Shown here in pieces: positions 20,387 through 33,600 of a DNA stretch of 64,000 nucleotides. Each line of letters begins with the position of its first letter. The stretch's first letter is position 1. The DNA is from Fasciola hepatica (taxonomy: Eukaryota; Platyhelminthes; Trematoda; Plagiorchiida; Fasciolidae), in NCBI GenBank assembly GCA_948099385.1, contig CANUEZ040000198.1:3238501-3302500 (forward strand), given 5' to 3'. The position numbers and the translations under genes are program-made. The notes beneath the pieces were generated by a model. The model made no database searches and was not told the DNA's origin. It saw only the letters and a list, made by a program, of their open reading frames with translations.

Positions 20387-23300
20387 CGTCCTTGGTGGAT
20401 CAACTGATTTAAATTAAAAATACTCTTTCAAGCTCATCCGGTTTATCTGTGTCGAGCTTCGGATAAACACTTATCGTGAGATGATTTACGGATACGCGTT
20501 TTTGTTTTCCAGCTATACGCTTTCTAAAAATTTCTCACTAATTACCTTTATGGTCAACGTTTTATCATCTTATCGGACAGAATACATTTTTTTTTGAATC
20601 CTAATAGGCCATCGGTAAACCTGATGAAATCCAGTGGAACGTTACTTATGAACGATCTAAAGCCATTACTCACTTGTCCGATGCGCTGGTAGAATTTTGC
20701 AAACACGATTGTATTCTGATTTTATCCAAATTCTTCCATCTACCGGAAATTGTTCGAAACTGTTCGCATGCGATGGACTGATTTCATTATTCCATTTTGT
20801 CCTCTACTTCATGACAAAGGTAATGATTGAATGCTTTCAAATACTGTCCATCAACATTTTTGTGCAAAACGGCAGTATATATATATGTCTTGTATTAGGT
20901 GAATATAACCCGCCTTCAACATGACCAGGCGCCAAATATCAGTTCTCATAAAACCCACGCTACATCCGTCGAAAAATGAAAACTTAGATGATATATTCAT
21001 AATCCGAACAAGGATGCAAATGAATATAGTTGTCGGTTAGCACATCCGTGTTTAGAGACTTCACACAATTGTTCGCCTAGGGATGAACCGGACTCTACGT
21101 TGGAGAAACTGGGGGTTACAGAAAAAACGGACGAAAGTCCGTTGATTTCCTATTTGTTCACAAAAGCTGCTGCGCTTTTTCTCTTTGACTGTTTGCTCAA
21201 GAAAACACATTTCGGCGAAAGCTACACATCCAAAGAAAGCAAAAAATACAAACAGACATTATTCAAAATCTTGATAGTAGGCAGAAACCCTACTCAGATA
21301 TTACCATTCAAATACGAGATATATCAGTGGCGATGAAGGCAGAGGAGAAAATCACATGCGAACAGCGAAGCCATGAACCAACCAGTTCTTGTGAATAAAC
21401 TCAGAAAAAAGCTTTCAGGATCTTTCCTAGAACCAATGTTTTATGTGATCAGATCCGCCGTTCGAATATCCGTCAGTGAATTCGGGAAATATACATATTT
21501 TTGAGCGCAATTAAACAACGTGAGCCGCTGATTTAGAACACGATTTCTGAATAGCTATGGATAACTTCAAATTGAGGATATGAGTGTTACTAAGAAAAAT
21601 CGGTAGTCAAAAATATTTCTGTCCACACGTTAGTGACGAAATCTGAAATTCAATATAGTACCCCATATGAGGCATACAGTTGTTTAGCTAACTGATTGCC
21701 CTTGGAATCAATCGTGTTCCGGTCTCGAAGCATTCTAATCAGAACTTCTTTTCAGATAAATGGTCGTGAATGTGGTGTATTCAATCTTGGGTTTTTCATT
21801 TACTTCTCTTCTTCCCGGCGTCGAGACGGGTAAAATCGACTTTCGAATTTCTTGCTGAACGAGATTCAGTGGCAAAAAGACATAATCCACGTATATGCTC
21901 GACCTATTCATTATATTATTTATACTCCGTAGTCTAATTTGTCAACATACCATTGTCTTGAAAGAAACAAAGTTTGTTCCACTACGTACCTGGTTGTTCT
22001 GAATAACAGCAAACTTTCATGGAAAGATTCTAGACCGACAGGATTGGTTAGGGCGCAGAATGAATCATTATCTTGTGAAAAAAGGAATCAGTGAAGAGAA
22101 AAACGAACCAAGATTGGTTATGAGTTTGTATTCTATGCGAACAATGAATTGCTAAGAGAACACCCGATGATATCGAAAGTTGTTTATGATGTGCGTAATT
22201 ATCGATGATATTTACGGAAATTCTCATATGCCTAATGATACTGATCACCAGTTTGGTTTCATGAAAATCTAGACATGAGTGGTTCTGTAAAGAAATTTCC
22301 GATATAACGTTTGAAAAGGCCATTTAAATATAGCGATTGGCAAGCAAGCGGTTACCGCCAGTTGTCTTCAAAATTGCATCAGAAACATTTCTTTGTTATG
22401 AGAATTTCTTGATATTAATAATATACTAAACGAAATCAGAAAAAAATCCAGATTTTTTACCTTTTGTTCGGAGTAGCTCAGTGTTCTTCCCTAAGAAAGA
22501 AGAGTTGTTACATTTTGATTACCATGAGACCATTGACTGATGCTTGAAAATTTAAATCTAGAAAACCAACAGAAATTAGTTGCTTTTCAAATGTCGAGGG
22601 ATACATTTCAGCGAAGTTGTCTTAGTGAAAAATAAGCACCGATTCAGCCAAAGCAGCTCTTTCCTCTCAAGATTTATTCATACAGTTTACAGAATTCGGC
22701 ATTTGATCACCCTGGGTAATTGAGTGTCGGCTTAGGGAAGAACCCTCCTCTGTGTTTCTTGAATGTACGACCCTGACATTCAAGCCGTTCTTAAGTAGGC
22801 AGGCTGTTGGTGGTCATATTGGAATACCATCAACATAAGAGTAGAATTGTACTGATGTCGGCAATGAGATTCTGTGCTCATGGAGCTTTGTCTCCTATGT
22901 TTTGTGGATCAAACACAAACAAATCCCGGGGAGGAATTCTGATTTTTGCACACCGAAATAACGCCTCCTGGTCTCTAAATAACTGTGTTTGCATATATTT
23001 GGGATCATGAAAGGATAAACACAAATATTTTTCGTGATTACTACATAGATTACATCAAAGACAATCATGACAAGATCAAGGGTGAAAAAACGGTAGAGCG
23101 CTTACTTTTTCCATCATAACTTCCATGAGATAAAGTACTAGAACGCGGGAGTTAAAAAAAGCAAAGAAGATAATGATCTGAGCTAAGTGGTCCTACAATG
23201 ACCTCTTCGTAGCGCTTTTACGAGAGTGGAACATTTCAGATGCAACCATGGAGCGCCGCTTCGATCAAAAATCTCTCAAAAGAAGAACAGAGGTACTACT

Positions 23301-25185
23301 ACCAGTAGCGTGTGGTCATTTGGAATCAATGGTGCAGCCTCCAAAAGATGGACAACGCTCTCTTCATCAGTGAATATATATGAAAAACGTAACTACGGCA
23401 ACTGAGCAAAATATATGCAGCCGTGAAAATCCGGGGGAAAAGAAGGGGGTCAAGATGTTCAAAATAGACTCCATGGATTGAAAAAAAGAACCCTTAGGAA
23501 ACACCCGGGGAACAGATCGTATAAGGTTGAGACGAATGACACAATTGTTCAGCTGAGTTGAGAACATAGAAATATAAAAGGCCAATCCCTTGGGTAGCTG
23601 AAATAATTGTATATGAACCGGGAAAACTGGATACGTTACCTGAAATCTAAAGAAGATAATGTGAGGGTTTGCTTCGTTCAGAAAAATCTGAGATTACTCC
23701 ATCTGCTATGACTTTATCACTGCGACCTTGGGAACAAACACGCTCATGAATTTTGATAAAAGTCAGCAGTAATCCTCAATAGTTTACTCGATGTTGTCAA
23801 TATTTCTGAAAATTCGATATCCGTGTTTCAAAAGCCTCCGTCGGTATGACACTCGTATGGAATATGAACTTTGTTTGGATGCATTGAATCGCCTAAACTA
23901 TATATTCTATTGACTCCACTCTAATAGAGTTCAAGATCAAATACCTTCCAAAACGAACCTGCAAAACGTGTGGCCCAATTTTTCATTCTGGAATGCAGCA
24001 GTAACTAGTCTGCATTACACAGAAAGTGTGGCTATGACTGAATAACAGATATTGATCAGATTTCATTGACGTCATAATTGAGTGTTACCTCAAGTGAAGT
24101 GGACTGCGCATGCATTCAAAATTTGCTGGGCGTAGCAACACAATTACATTCGTATCAAATATATCAGTCGGACACAGCCTATTTGCTCCTCCTCTGAGAG
24201 TAGGCAGTGAAATACAAATGTAATAGTGGAAAAATCTGTTAGCAATACAAAAGAGATTACAAACAATTTCTACCATGAGCAGAACCTGGAGGTTGTCTTT
24301 TCAATCAGAATATCTCGCTGTTAAATCATGAATCTCGGTCTTTGAAGTTGTCGCTGAAATGTTTTTGGGGCATCATAAAAAAGCCGCTATTATGATTGCA
24401 CTTCCAACTCGCGTTTCATTTCATTATTGGAAGCACAATGTTTCTGGGAATCAGTCTTCGCCGATAGTTTATTCACTCGTGGTCGTATTCAGATGATTCA
24501 GTCAGTGATTCTAAATTATTGCACATTGATCGATAAGCACGACATGTGCTGTTGCGTTACACTTCACGTATGGTAAACGTACATCCTTGCTTAAACTGAT
24601 TCATGATTCCACTGATAGAGCTTTTGCAATCAACTGAACTCACGGACGATATAGGAAAATATATCCTGAGGACTGACTAATTGTTTTGAACTGAACGTAG
24701 TAAAACAGTGATGCATAGTCAACAGGAAAACAAAAACCGACGGCGGTGGAACATATTGGATTGTTCAATTTTTTATAAATATGTGTGCACTATCCAACAA
24801 CAAAGATGGCAGCAGTGAAAGGCATTATTTGTAATTTCAGGGTTTATAACATCTGATTAGTAGATAAGTTCATGACAGAAATGCACCGCGGTGATTTTCA
24901 AACGTTGTCCCACTGGGAACATTTAGTGAAGCCTACAGAAATACGTTTGAAGGGCTAATACAATGAGCCAGTATTTTCAATCTAGTGTTCTCCCCAAATT
25001 CTGATTTAGTTATTATTTGGGCTATTGAAAACAACCATTGGTTGTCGAGGCACACACTTCCAAATAAAATTTGAAATGAATATCCACTTGAGAGACAAAT
25101 TTCAAATACTCTCGTGTTCTTCATTCGCAATTTCATGGAATCATTCAGATTGTTGGTCCGAGCAATTCTACAATCTGCTCAGTAA
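20387..25185. other. Unassigned DNA right of the palindrome
   Basis: Open frames of 60-91 codons occur on both strands (20697-20924, 21100-21336, 22807-23010 plus; 22048-22323, 23367-23585, 24085-24276, 24933-25136 minus). None carries a recognised motif. I see no tandem repeat, palindrome or RNA gene. The frame at 21100 ends in a lysine-rich, coding-like stretch (SKESKKYKQTLFKIL), but there is nothing to identify it. Confidence 0.5.
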
Positions 25186-25461
25186 ATGTGTATCCAAGTA
25201 GTGCCAGTCGAGCGACGATCAGTTATACCAGAAAAACATTCCGTGGCCGAAATTCAGCCCACCACCATGGATAAGATAGGAGAATCAATGAGGATTTACT
25301 TCTTAATTTCCAGTGAACTGCACGAAAGTTCTCGTACCGTCGTCCTGGTTGGAGATTATGCATCCGGTTACAACTCCATTGCTTTTGATTCCGAACTGCA
25401 CGGGGCTTGGAAGACAGCACACTCATATATGAGAACTCGGTACTTGATGAACAATTCATAA
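25186..25461 (+). CDS. Unidentified open frame, 91 codons (hypothetical)
   Basis: The frame has a moderately protein-like composition (VAEIQPTTMDKIGESMRIYF, then SSRTVVLVGDYASGYNSIAF). It is overlapped almost completely by a 78-codon frame on the other strand (25223-25459). No signal peptide, domain or splice context is convincing. It could be an exon or chance. Confidence 0.13.
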   Translation: MCIQVVPVERRSVIPEKHSVAEIQPTTMDKIGESMRIYFLISSELHESSRTVVLVGDYASGYNSIAFDSELHGAWKTAHSYMRTRYLMNNS

Positions 25462-28098
25462 AGTTGTGTCAGATACTGCTTTTGTCATTCAGTCCCACTA
25501 ATCCGTAATGATCTACATGCATATATTCATGACAGTGGCTTTTCTGAACAAATTGGTGTACCCATCAACTCCTTCAGTCATTCTGCTTTTAAATTTTACC
25601 AGTCTGGCCTCGTTTTTCCAACTGAATCTTCGGCACTGCGCATCATTCATGTATCCTAAAATGAACCTTATACGTATTTCGAAGCCGTGTTAAACACTAA
25701 CCTTTACTGTTTTCCCGTCGTCGAATGTCAGCGGGAATCACTCTGCCCTTTTTTCAAATTTGAAAGCTTCGGAAATCCAGTAATAAATTTGCAGTAACTT
25801 TTTTTTATGTGTTTACTAATGCATTACTCTTTTGCTTCCAAGTTTTATTTTCATAATCAGCAAAGGTGAATTTTGGTCTCGTTTGAGTAACTATTTCATT
25901 CATTTGCATATTTTTCAGTACAATCATTTAACTATTCAACAAGGCATACGATTTTCAGGTTAACTGCTGTGAGTAGCCAGGTGGTTTCACCTCAAGTTGC
26001 GAATGATTCACCTTGAATGACAACGGCCCTAATTCAAATGCAAATGGTTGGAACCCAAACATCTTTTGAATTTCTTCATTCTTGGAGGTTGTTTCCTAAC
26101 TAGGAACCACGTCCAGCAATATTAGTTGACCAAATACTGGTCACAATATCACCAAGTTACCCCAGCAATTCGCAAAATTCCACGTACTTTTATTTGGATT
26201 CGTGGTCCACGCTCTTAGAAATCGTTCACTGACCTTGTGACAAAAATGTGAGATGGGTAAAGCTAGTCCGGTTGGTGCAGCTGAATCTGGTGGCACGCTG
26301 TCTGAAACTATAGATACATTTTTGACGTTTTTCAGTGGTCAAATCCCTCTGATTTTGCTTGGACCGAGTAAACAGTGCTCTTATTGGGATAGTGGTTATC
26401 TCCGATGACACCCCACATCCAGGAGTCCGTATAAAATATACCTAGTGGTATGATCCGCAACGCCGGAAGTACGGGTAATTTACCCGTTTTTCCTTCGGGA
26501 GCATACGGAATATCGTGTCAATACCGACACTTGGTTAGACCCTCATTACATTTTATTTGTGCACAGTGGGAAGAGTGTAATTCAGGGCATTGGAAAACCT
26601 GCAGTTTCATCCAAAGGCCTAGTAAAGAGTAGCAGATAAACAAAAGCGTTGTACATTTGGTAGGCTCGTGTCTGCAAGTGTACGCGGTTTTTTCCTGTTC
26701 CGATACAGAAGGAAATGAAACGTTTAATCTCAGTGTACGTCAGCTATAACAGAGATTATCCATGCTTGGTTATTCAACTTATGTGTTTCTTGCGAAACGT
26801 TATCACTCCGGGGATCTTAAAGCATGCTTCAAAATGCTGACGAAAACTTCTTTGCGGAATTCGGGCTGTTGTTGTAAAACGAATCATCGATGCCTCACTT
26901 GAAGCGGAGGCTGTGTCTTTGATATCTGAATCCCGCTTATTACAAAGCCTAAATGATCTGTTCAGTAATTCCAAAGGCGTCTACCATAGTGATGTACAGG
27001 TCTACAATTCACTCAGTGATCTCACCTTCCAAAGCATAACATTCTATTGACTGACTAATTCAATTTAGCTGATTGAAATTTTTCTGTGAACTGATGTGAT
27101 TTGGGCTAATATGCAATGATCATTAGCCAACAACCGCACCAGCTTATGATACTGCCATTAGAACACAAATTGTAGGTCTGGGGTGATATTTCCGGACAGA
27201 AATTGATTCTTTCAAAAATAAGAATGGTGAGAAAATCGTACATTTTACCAAGGTAACTCACTGGGAGCACCGCGTTGATCCTAATTGACTACCGGTAAAA
27301 GGTCAATATAAAAATGTGTAAATAAATGAACTGCTGATACCTAGCCGGAACAAAACATCTTTGTTTTAAACTCACTCGTCTCTGGAATTTTAGATTATGC
27401 GGAAGAAGTTGGAAACTTTAATTTACTTTTGTGCTTGTACAATTAGAAGAATGTGTAGGTGGATAGCAGTAATGTGGTTCATACGACTAATATGTTTTGA
27501 AATAAAGGCCATGGAGGCATGTACCGAAGTGCAGGTAAAAAGTTATTTATACTGCAAATTGCTTGATATGTTGCGAACAATGCAGTCGATTTATCTTGGA
27601 AAAGCGGTATATCACGGTTGCATAGTGTTCCATAAAGAGAATAAGACTATTTGCTAGTTTAACATGTACTTATCAAAACTTGGCCTGGATATAATGTTTT
27701 TGTCCCAGGTATTGTGAGTGAGCGGCTAAATTAAAGATCTCTGTATTGATTCATTGTCGTTGTGTAAGACCAGAGATCCTAAGAGCATGCCAATAATTTC
27801 CATGATTCATCCTTTTCATAAAGCTGACGGCGTAACTAAGATATCGTCTGATAATTTATTCTGACGTTTGGACGTAGAATTTTGTAGTATAGTTCACTGA
27901 GCTCTGTCCTGATTTGTGAAACTCTTCAGAAGCAATGACATTTGATTTTGCAATGGTATATTCGACGTCAGATGCAAAGGACTGGGAAAACTTAGATCGT
28001 GCCAAAAATAGTCATCTTGTTTATCAGATGTGTAATACAGTACGGAAACGTTGTTAGATATTCGCGCTATTTATGGAGCAAAAGTTTGTGGGTATTAG
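25462..28098. other. Unassigned DNA
   Basis: Short frames on both strands (25508-25693, 26450-26632, 27397-27657 plus; 26226-26411, 26774-26974 minus) lack recognisable motifs. A string near 27664 (ATGTACTTATCAA, followed about 30 bases later by a T-run and ATT) resembles part of the dispersed repeat at 4811-5121 and may be a third, very diverged copy. I see nothing else to report. Confidence 0.45.
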
Positions 28099-28401
28099 AA
28101 GATCAATCGGAAACTCGGTAAAAAAAATGCAAAAATAGACACCTGGTTAGAGAGTCTCGGGTTGCGTGCTGGAGAAGGATCAAAATTGAGAGATGCTACG
28201 GAATTCATACGATTGCTTGCAAATTTATTGTAATTCAAAAGTTATATGAACGGTGCAGAAGCAATATCAAGGAGGCAACCAATATGAGAAGTTATTGATC
28301 TAACGAAAAGAGTACGCAAATTCAAACGCAAATATGGCATGAAACAATTTCTCGAAACTATACGTAAAGGTTATCATTTTCAGCAAAACATTAGCAAATG
28401 A
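28099..28401 (+). pseudogene. Unidentified coding-like stretch interrupted by two in-frame stops
   Basis: After a possible acceptor (ATTAG ending at 28098), one reading frame runs about 100 codons with only two stops (TAA at 28231, TGA at 28285). Its composition is strongly protein-like on both sides of them: KKNAKIDTWLESLGLRAGEG and KLRDATEFIRLLANLL, then EVIDLTKRVRKFKRKYGMKQ and FLETIRKGYHFQQN. Random DNA of this base composition would be expected to hold about five or six stops over this length. I therefore suspect a decayed gene or two exons around a very short intron. No family is recognised. Further plus-strand coding-like pieces follow at 28714-28859 and 28936-29190 and may belong to it. 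Confidence 0.3.
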
Positions 28402-28935
28402 TCCACACAGCTTACCCATGTTACCGATTTCTGCTCGGACAGCAAGTTAATGAAAGTGGAATGGTAGACAATTTTACTAAACTGTCAAATACACCCGATG
28501 GATTCAATATTTCCGAACACCTGAGAAATGCTTATTCCATTCCTACCAGTGTATTTTATTACGGCTCGCTTACTGCCAACGAGTAAACTGTGACAGTGGT
28601 AGTGATCATGAAGACGAAACAGCAGTTTTTGATTGAGCCGATATGAAGATACGTAAAATTGATCTCCTTTCTTCGGCCGCCTGTTGAATGAAAAATAAAA
28701 GCAATTGAGCGACGAAATGAAAAAACGAGGCATCGTTGAAAAGCTCGTGGCCCACATTTGGAGTCACCTTCCAGGAAGCAAACATACAACATCGAAAATC
28801 CGGTTCTTAAGACGTTGCAACAACCCAGACTCATATAATTGTGTGAGGTGTTTTACCTGAACATTCAAAAACATTCTCCGCACACGCCATATTCTGGTAA
28901 CGGCCGTGCTAGTAAATGCATCTGATAGATAGAAG

Positions 28936-29190
28936 ATGGGCAGGAAGCTATTCAAGGCATCTCTAAATCAAAAACCTTTCGAATATTTGAAGAAGCTTGA
29001 AAAAATCAAATTCCTTTTCATCTTTTGTCTCAAATTAGCCAAATATTTCAAGGTCACGTACACGGAGTTGTATGAAATACTTCACAGAATTTCTCAGCCA
29101 ACTATACAGCCTATTCGGGTTGTTTATCAGGCCTTAATGAACCCATCAACAACCGTGCGCCGAATCAACGACGTCAGGCATACAACGTAA
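28936..29190 (+). CDS. Unidentified open frame, 84 codons (hypothetical)
   Basis: A lysine- and leucine-rich frame (KPFEYLKKLEKIKFLFIFCL) continuing through YTELYEILHRISQP and ending NDVRHTT. It lies on the same strand as the coding-like stretch at 28099-28401 and could be a later exon of the same decayed gene, though I could not connect the frames. No domain is recognised. The hydrophobic run at residues 27-34 is too short to call a membrane segment with confidence. Confidence 0.18.
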   Translation: MGRKLFKASLNQKPFEYLKKLEKIKFLFIFCLKLAKYFKVTYTELYEILHRISQPTIQPIRVVYQALMNPSTTVRRINDVRHTT

Positions 29191-30020
29191 AGGGAAAAAC
29201 AGAAAATGGGAACAAAATGGATCAATGTTGCTGGGAATATGATAGTGCTTGTCACCTTGTGAAATTTCACCAGGTTGGAAACAGTTAATTTCACTTGTGG
29301 TGGCAGTCTAATTCTTCATTTTATTGTTCTAACTGACCATGTATTTGCCAGGCTCTCTTTCATCCACATATTCCATACACATTTGTCCATCACGCTAAAC
29401 AACCGGATTTCAATACAATCAATCATTATTAATGAAAACTCCGTCTGGTCTTTTCACAAGGGACACATTGCCGAATGATCCAAAATTAGGGCAGACAACA
29501 ATTATCATCATCTCAGAATCACAACACCATCCGCTGACTCGATTGTTCGACTATATCGTTCCCGTCCCACTCTCCCTCTGTCGTTTTAGACCCTGGACTA
29601 AAACAGTGTCACTCGCACCCCTCGGTTATGAACGTGGAGGAATCTACAACGATGAGCCTTTATAAGTGACGCCTTTTCGTTCTGATCGTTTTTCTGGTTG
29701 TTGAAACCTGGCTTGCAGAAGAGCTTTCAAGCAACCAAAATCACGTTATGAATGACGTGTAGGAAACACTTTTTATGGAATTATTGTAAAATCTCTATAT
29801 GTTATCGCCGTCGGAACGTTTGCTTTTGATTTTCTCTGTTCGGTTTCCTCTAAAATGTGACGAGACAGCCGCAAGTTAGGCTTGAAAAGTCACAACTGAT
29901 GATTAAAAATAACAGGTCACCTTTTCTAACTATGATTCATCATGCCATATGAAAACTTAAATCAATACTACCAGTACCATTCTTAAAAGTCCTTACGATT
30001 CTCGAGTTGAACCGTTGTTT
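29191..30020. other. Unassigned DNA up to the edge of the tandem array
   Basis: Two overlapping frames (29275-29478 and 29432-29665) have no recognised motif. The sequence shows no resemblance to the 663-bp unit before 30021, where the match begins abruptly at CACGACTCACGATAG. Confidence 0.5.
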
Positions 30021-30048
30021 CACGACTCACGATAGTTCCCTTTTCAGC

Positions 30049-30396
30049 AATCAACTACTTACCAAGTATTATATACGCTCACCACACTTGGAAAGATATG
30101 CTTCTGTTTTTGATGAGAAATCGGAAATGCTTCAGGGAGTGAGGGCATTGAACGTATGCGAATCCATAGAACCTGTGGCACTACCGATAAAGTCTATTCC
30201 ATAGGCAGTTACAGATGGATTTGATCACGAGCTGAACATTCTCACATGAGAAGACGTCCTGGTTAGAACCGATCAACCGACAGATTGGGTCAGTCAAATC
30301 GTCATAGTGACAAAAGCGTGCAAAAACTACTTCACATTTGCATTGATCCGAAACCACTAACAAACAAAGAAAACGAACTCAGCAGAGAGGGTTTGA
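30049..30396 (+). pseudogene. Ty3/gypsy reverse-transcriptase N-terminal relic (first unit; recurs in every unit)
   Basis: In one frame from about 30049 the unit reads LLTKYYIRSPHLERYASVF, then ESIEPVALPIKSIP, FDHELNIL and TDQPTDWVSQIVIV. This is the classic lead-in to the Ty3/gypsy RT: the x-Y-x-D-V-F box, the P-V-x-x-P-x-x-x-P box, the helix, then the P-T-D/E-W-V-S box. After a one-base frame change near 30320 it continues as LLHICIDPKPLTN, matching the R-I-C-I-D-P-x-x-L-N box. In-frame stops follow SIP (30202) and NILT. The Y-x-D-D catalytic core is absent. It is clearly a dead fragment. The 60-codon minus-strand frame in each unit is antisense to it. Confidence 0.82.
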
Positions 30397-30408
30397 CGTC
30401 GTTCTACG

Positions 30409-30669
30409 ATGATTCATTCAGTAGCCATATATCTGGTATTGTTGAATATTACTTGTGTTATAATGGACAAGACGTGCATGGGTAATAGGTTGTTTATTGC
30501 AGATAGCTTGTTTGGACATGGACAAAACAAACCAAACGTTACAAACATGCTTGTTTGCAAAGTGGCTGCCCCCGTTCACTTAAACACAGTGACCATCCGA
30601 CGGAGAAGCTGTCGTGTGGTTCGCCTGTTGTTGTTGTTCACCTTATCGCGTTCAGTCTCTTGGGCATAG
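30409..30669 (+). pseudogene. 86-codon frame with a possible RNase H C-terminal relic (first unit; recurs in most units)
   Basis: This frame contains LLNITCVIMDKTCMGNRLF followed by IADSLF. The pattern resembles the end of the Ty3/gypsy RNase H domain, where a beta strand and a P-G-K-like turn lead to the I-A-D-x-L-S-R box. If correct, the unit joins the start of RT directly to the end of RNase H, deleting the RT core. The rest (KVAAPVHLNTVTIRRRSC, then a leucine run) is unassigned. The frame is intact in 48 of 51 units (85 codons in the last). It is broken in the units near 31735, 32400 and 34390 by loss of one C. I do not regard it as a demonstrated protein. Confidence 0.4.
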
Positions 30670-33600
30670 CGGCAATGGTAATCCACGACTCACGATAGTT
30701 CCCTTTTCAGCAATCAACTACTTACCATGTATCATATACGCTCACCACACTTGGAAAGATATGCTTCTGTTTTTGATGAGAAATCGGAAATGCTTCAGGG
30801 AGTGAGGGCATTGAACGTATGCGAATCCATAGAACCTGTGGCACTACCGATAAAGTCTATTCCATAGGCAGTTACAGATGGATTTGATCACGAGCTGAAC
30901 ATTCTCACATGAGAAGACGTCCTGGTTAGAACTGATCAACCGACAGATTGGGTCAGTCAAATCGTCATAGTGACAAAAGCGTGCAAAAACTACTTCACAT
31001 TTGCATTGATCCGAAACCACTAACAAACAAAGAAAACGAACTCAGCAGAGAGGGTTTGACGTCGTTCTACGATGATTCATTCATTCGCCATATATCTGGT
31101 ATTGTTGAATATTACTTGTGTTATAATGGACAAGACGTGCATGGGTAATAGGTTGTTTATTGCAGATAGCCTGTTCGGACATGGACAAAACAAACCAAAC
31201 GTTACAAACATGCTTGTTTGCAAAGTGGCTGCCCCCGTTCACTTGAACACAGTGTCCATCCGACGGAGAAGCTGTCGTGTGGTTCGCCTGTTGTTGTTGT
31301 TCACCTTATCGCGTTCAGTCTCTTGGGCATAGCGGCAATGGTAATCCACGACTCACGATAGTTCCCTTTTCAGCAATCAACTACTTACCAAGTATTATAT
31401 ACGCTCACCACACTTGGAAAGATATGCTTCTGTTTTTGGATGAGAAATCGGAAATGCTTCAGGGAGTGAGGGCATTGAACGTATGCGAATCCATAGAACC
31501 TGTGGCACTACCGATAAAGTCTTTTCCATAGGCAGGTACAGATGGATTTGATCACGAGCTGAACATTCTCACATGAGAAGACGTCCTGGTTAGAACCGAT
31601 CAACCGACAGATTGGGTCAGTCAAATCGTCATAGTGACAAAAGCGTGCAAAAACTACTTCACATTTGCATTGACCCGAAACCACTAACAAACAAAGAAAA
31701 CGAACTCAGCAGAGAGGGTTTGACGTCGTTCTACGATGATTCATTCATTCGCCATATATCTGGTATTGTTGAATATTACTTGTGTTATAATGGACAAGAC
31801 GTGCATGGGTAATAGGTTGTTTATTGCAGATTGCTTGTTCGGACATGGACAAAACAAACCAAACGTTACAAACATGCTTGTTTGCAAAGTGGCTGCCCCG
31901 TTCACTTGAAGACAGTGACCATCCGACGGAGAAGCTGTCGTGTGGTTCGCCTGTTGTTGTTGTTCACCTTATCGCGTTCAGTCTCTTGGGCATAGCGGCA
32001 ATGGTAATCCACGACTCACGATAGTTCCCTTTTTAGCAATCAACTACTTACCAATTATGATATACGCTCACCACACTTGGAAAGATATGCTTCTGTTTTT
32101 GATGAGAAATCGGAAATGCTTCAGGGAGTGAGGGCATTGAACGTATGCGAATCCATAGAACCTGTGGCACTACCGATAAAGTCTATTCCATAGGCAGTTA
32201 CAGATGGATTTGATCACGAGCTGAACATTCTCACATGAGAAGACGTCCTGGTTAGAACCGATCAACCGACAGATTGGGTCAGTCAAATCGTCATAGTGAC
32301 AAAAGCGTGCAAAAACTACTTCACATTTGCATTGATCCGAAACCACTAACAAACAAAGAAAACGAACTCAGCAGAGAGGGTTTGACGTCGTTCTACGATG
32401 ATTCATTCATTCGCCATATATCTGGTATTGTTGAATATTACTTGTGTTATAATGGACAAGACGTGCATGGGTAATAGGTTGTTTATTGCAGATTGCTTGT
32501 TCGGACATGGACAAAACAAACCAAACGTTACAAACATGCTTGTTTGCAAAGTGGCTGCCCCGTTCACTTGAAGACAGTGACCATCCGACGGAGAAGCTGT
32601 CGTGTGGTTCGCCTGTTGTTGTTGTTCACCTTATCGCGTTCAGTCTCTTGGGCATAGCGGCAATGGTAATCCACGACTCACGATAGTTCCCTTTTCAGCA
32701 ATCAACTACTTACCATGTATCATATACGCTCACCACACTTGGAAAGATATGCTTCTGTTTTTGATGAGAAATCTGAAATGCTTCAGGGAGTGAGGGCATT
32801 GAACGTATGCGAATCCATAGAACCTGTGGCACTAACGATAAAGTCTATTCCATAGGCAGGTACAGATGGATTTGATCACGAGCTGAACATTCTCACATGA
32901 GAAGACGTCCTGGTTAGAACTGATCAACCGACAGATTGGGTCAGTCAAATCGTCATAGTGACAAAAGCGTGCAAAAACTACTTCACATTTGCATTGATCC
33001 GAAACCACTAACAAACAAAGAAAACGAACTCAGCAGAGAGGGTTTGACGTCGTTCTACGATGATTCATTCATTCGCCATATATCTGGTATTGTTGAATAT
33101 TACTTGTGTTATAATGGACAAGACGTGCATGGGTAATAGGTTGTTTATTGCAGATAGTTTGTTCGGACATGGACAAAACAAACCAAACGTTACAAACATG
33201 CTTGTTTGCAAAGTGGCTGCCCCCGTTCACTTGAAGACAGTGACCATCCGACGGAGAAGCTGTCGTGTGGTTCGCCTGTTGTTGTTGTTCACCTTATCGC
33301 GTTCAGTCTCTTGGGCATAGCGGCAATGGTAATCCACGACTCACGATAGTTCCCTTTTCAGCAATCAACTACTTACCAAGTATTATATACGCTCACCACA
33401 CTTGGAAAGATATGCTTCTGTTTTTGATGAGAAATCGGAAATGCTTCAGGGAGTGAGGGCATTGAACGTATGCGAATCCATAGAACCTGTGGCACTACCG
33501 ATAAAGTCTATTCCATAGGCAGTTACAGATGGATTTGATCACGAGCTGAACATTCTCACATGAGAAGACGTCCTGGTTAGAACCGATCAACCGACAGATT

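Noticed and set aside
20360..20480. Possible RT-like reading (SSGVLGGST) just outside the right arm
   Set aside because: The resemblance to the G-V-P-Q-G-S box is only a few residues, followed by stops and no further RT boxes in order.
30090..30150. Hammerhead-ribozyme-like string in the repeat unit (TTGATGAG ... CGGAAA)
   Set aside because: The required CUGAUGA core and GAAA spacing are not met, no flanking stems pair, and the same bases encode the RT lead-in (FDEKSEM), which explains them.
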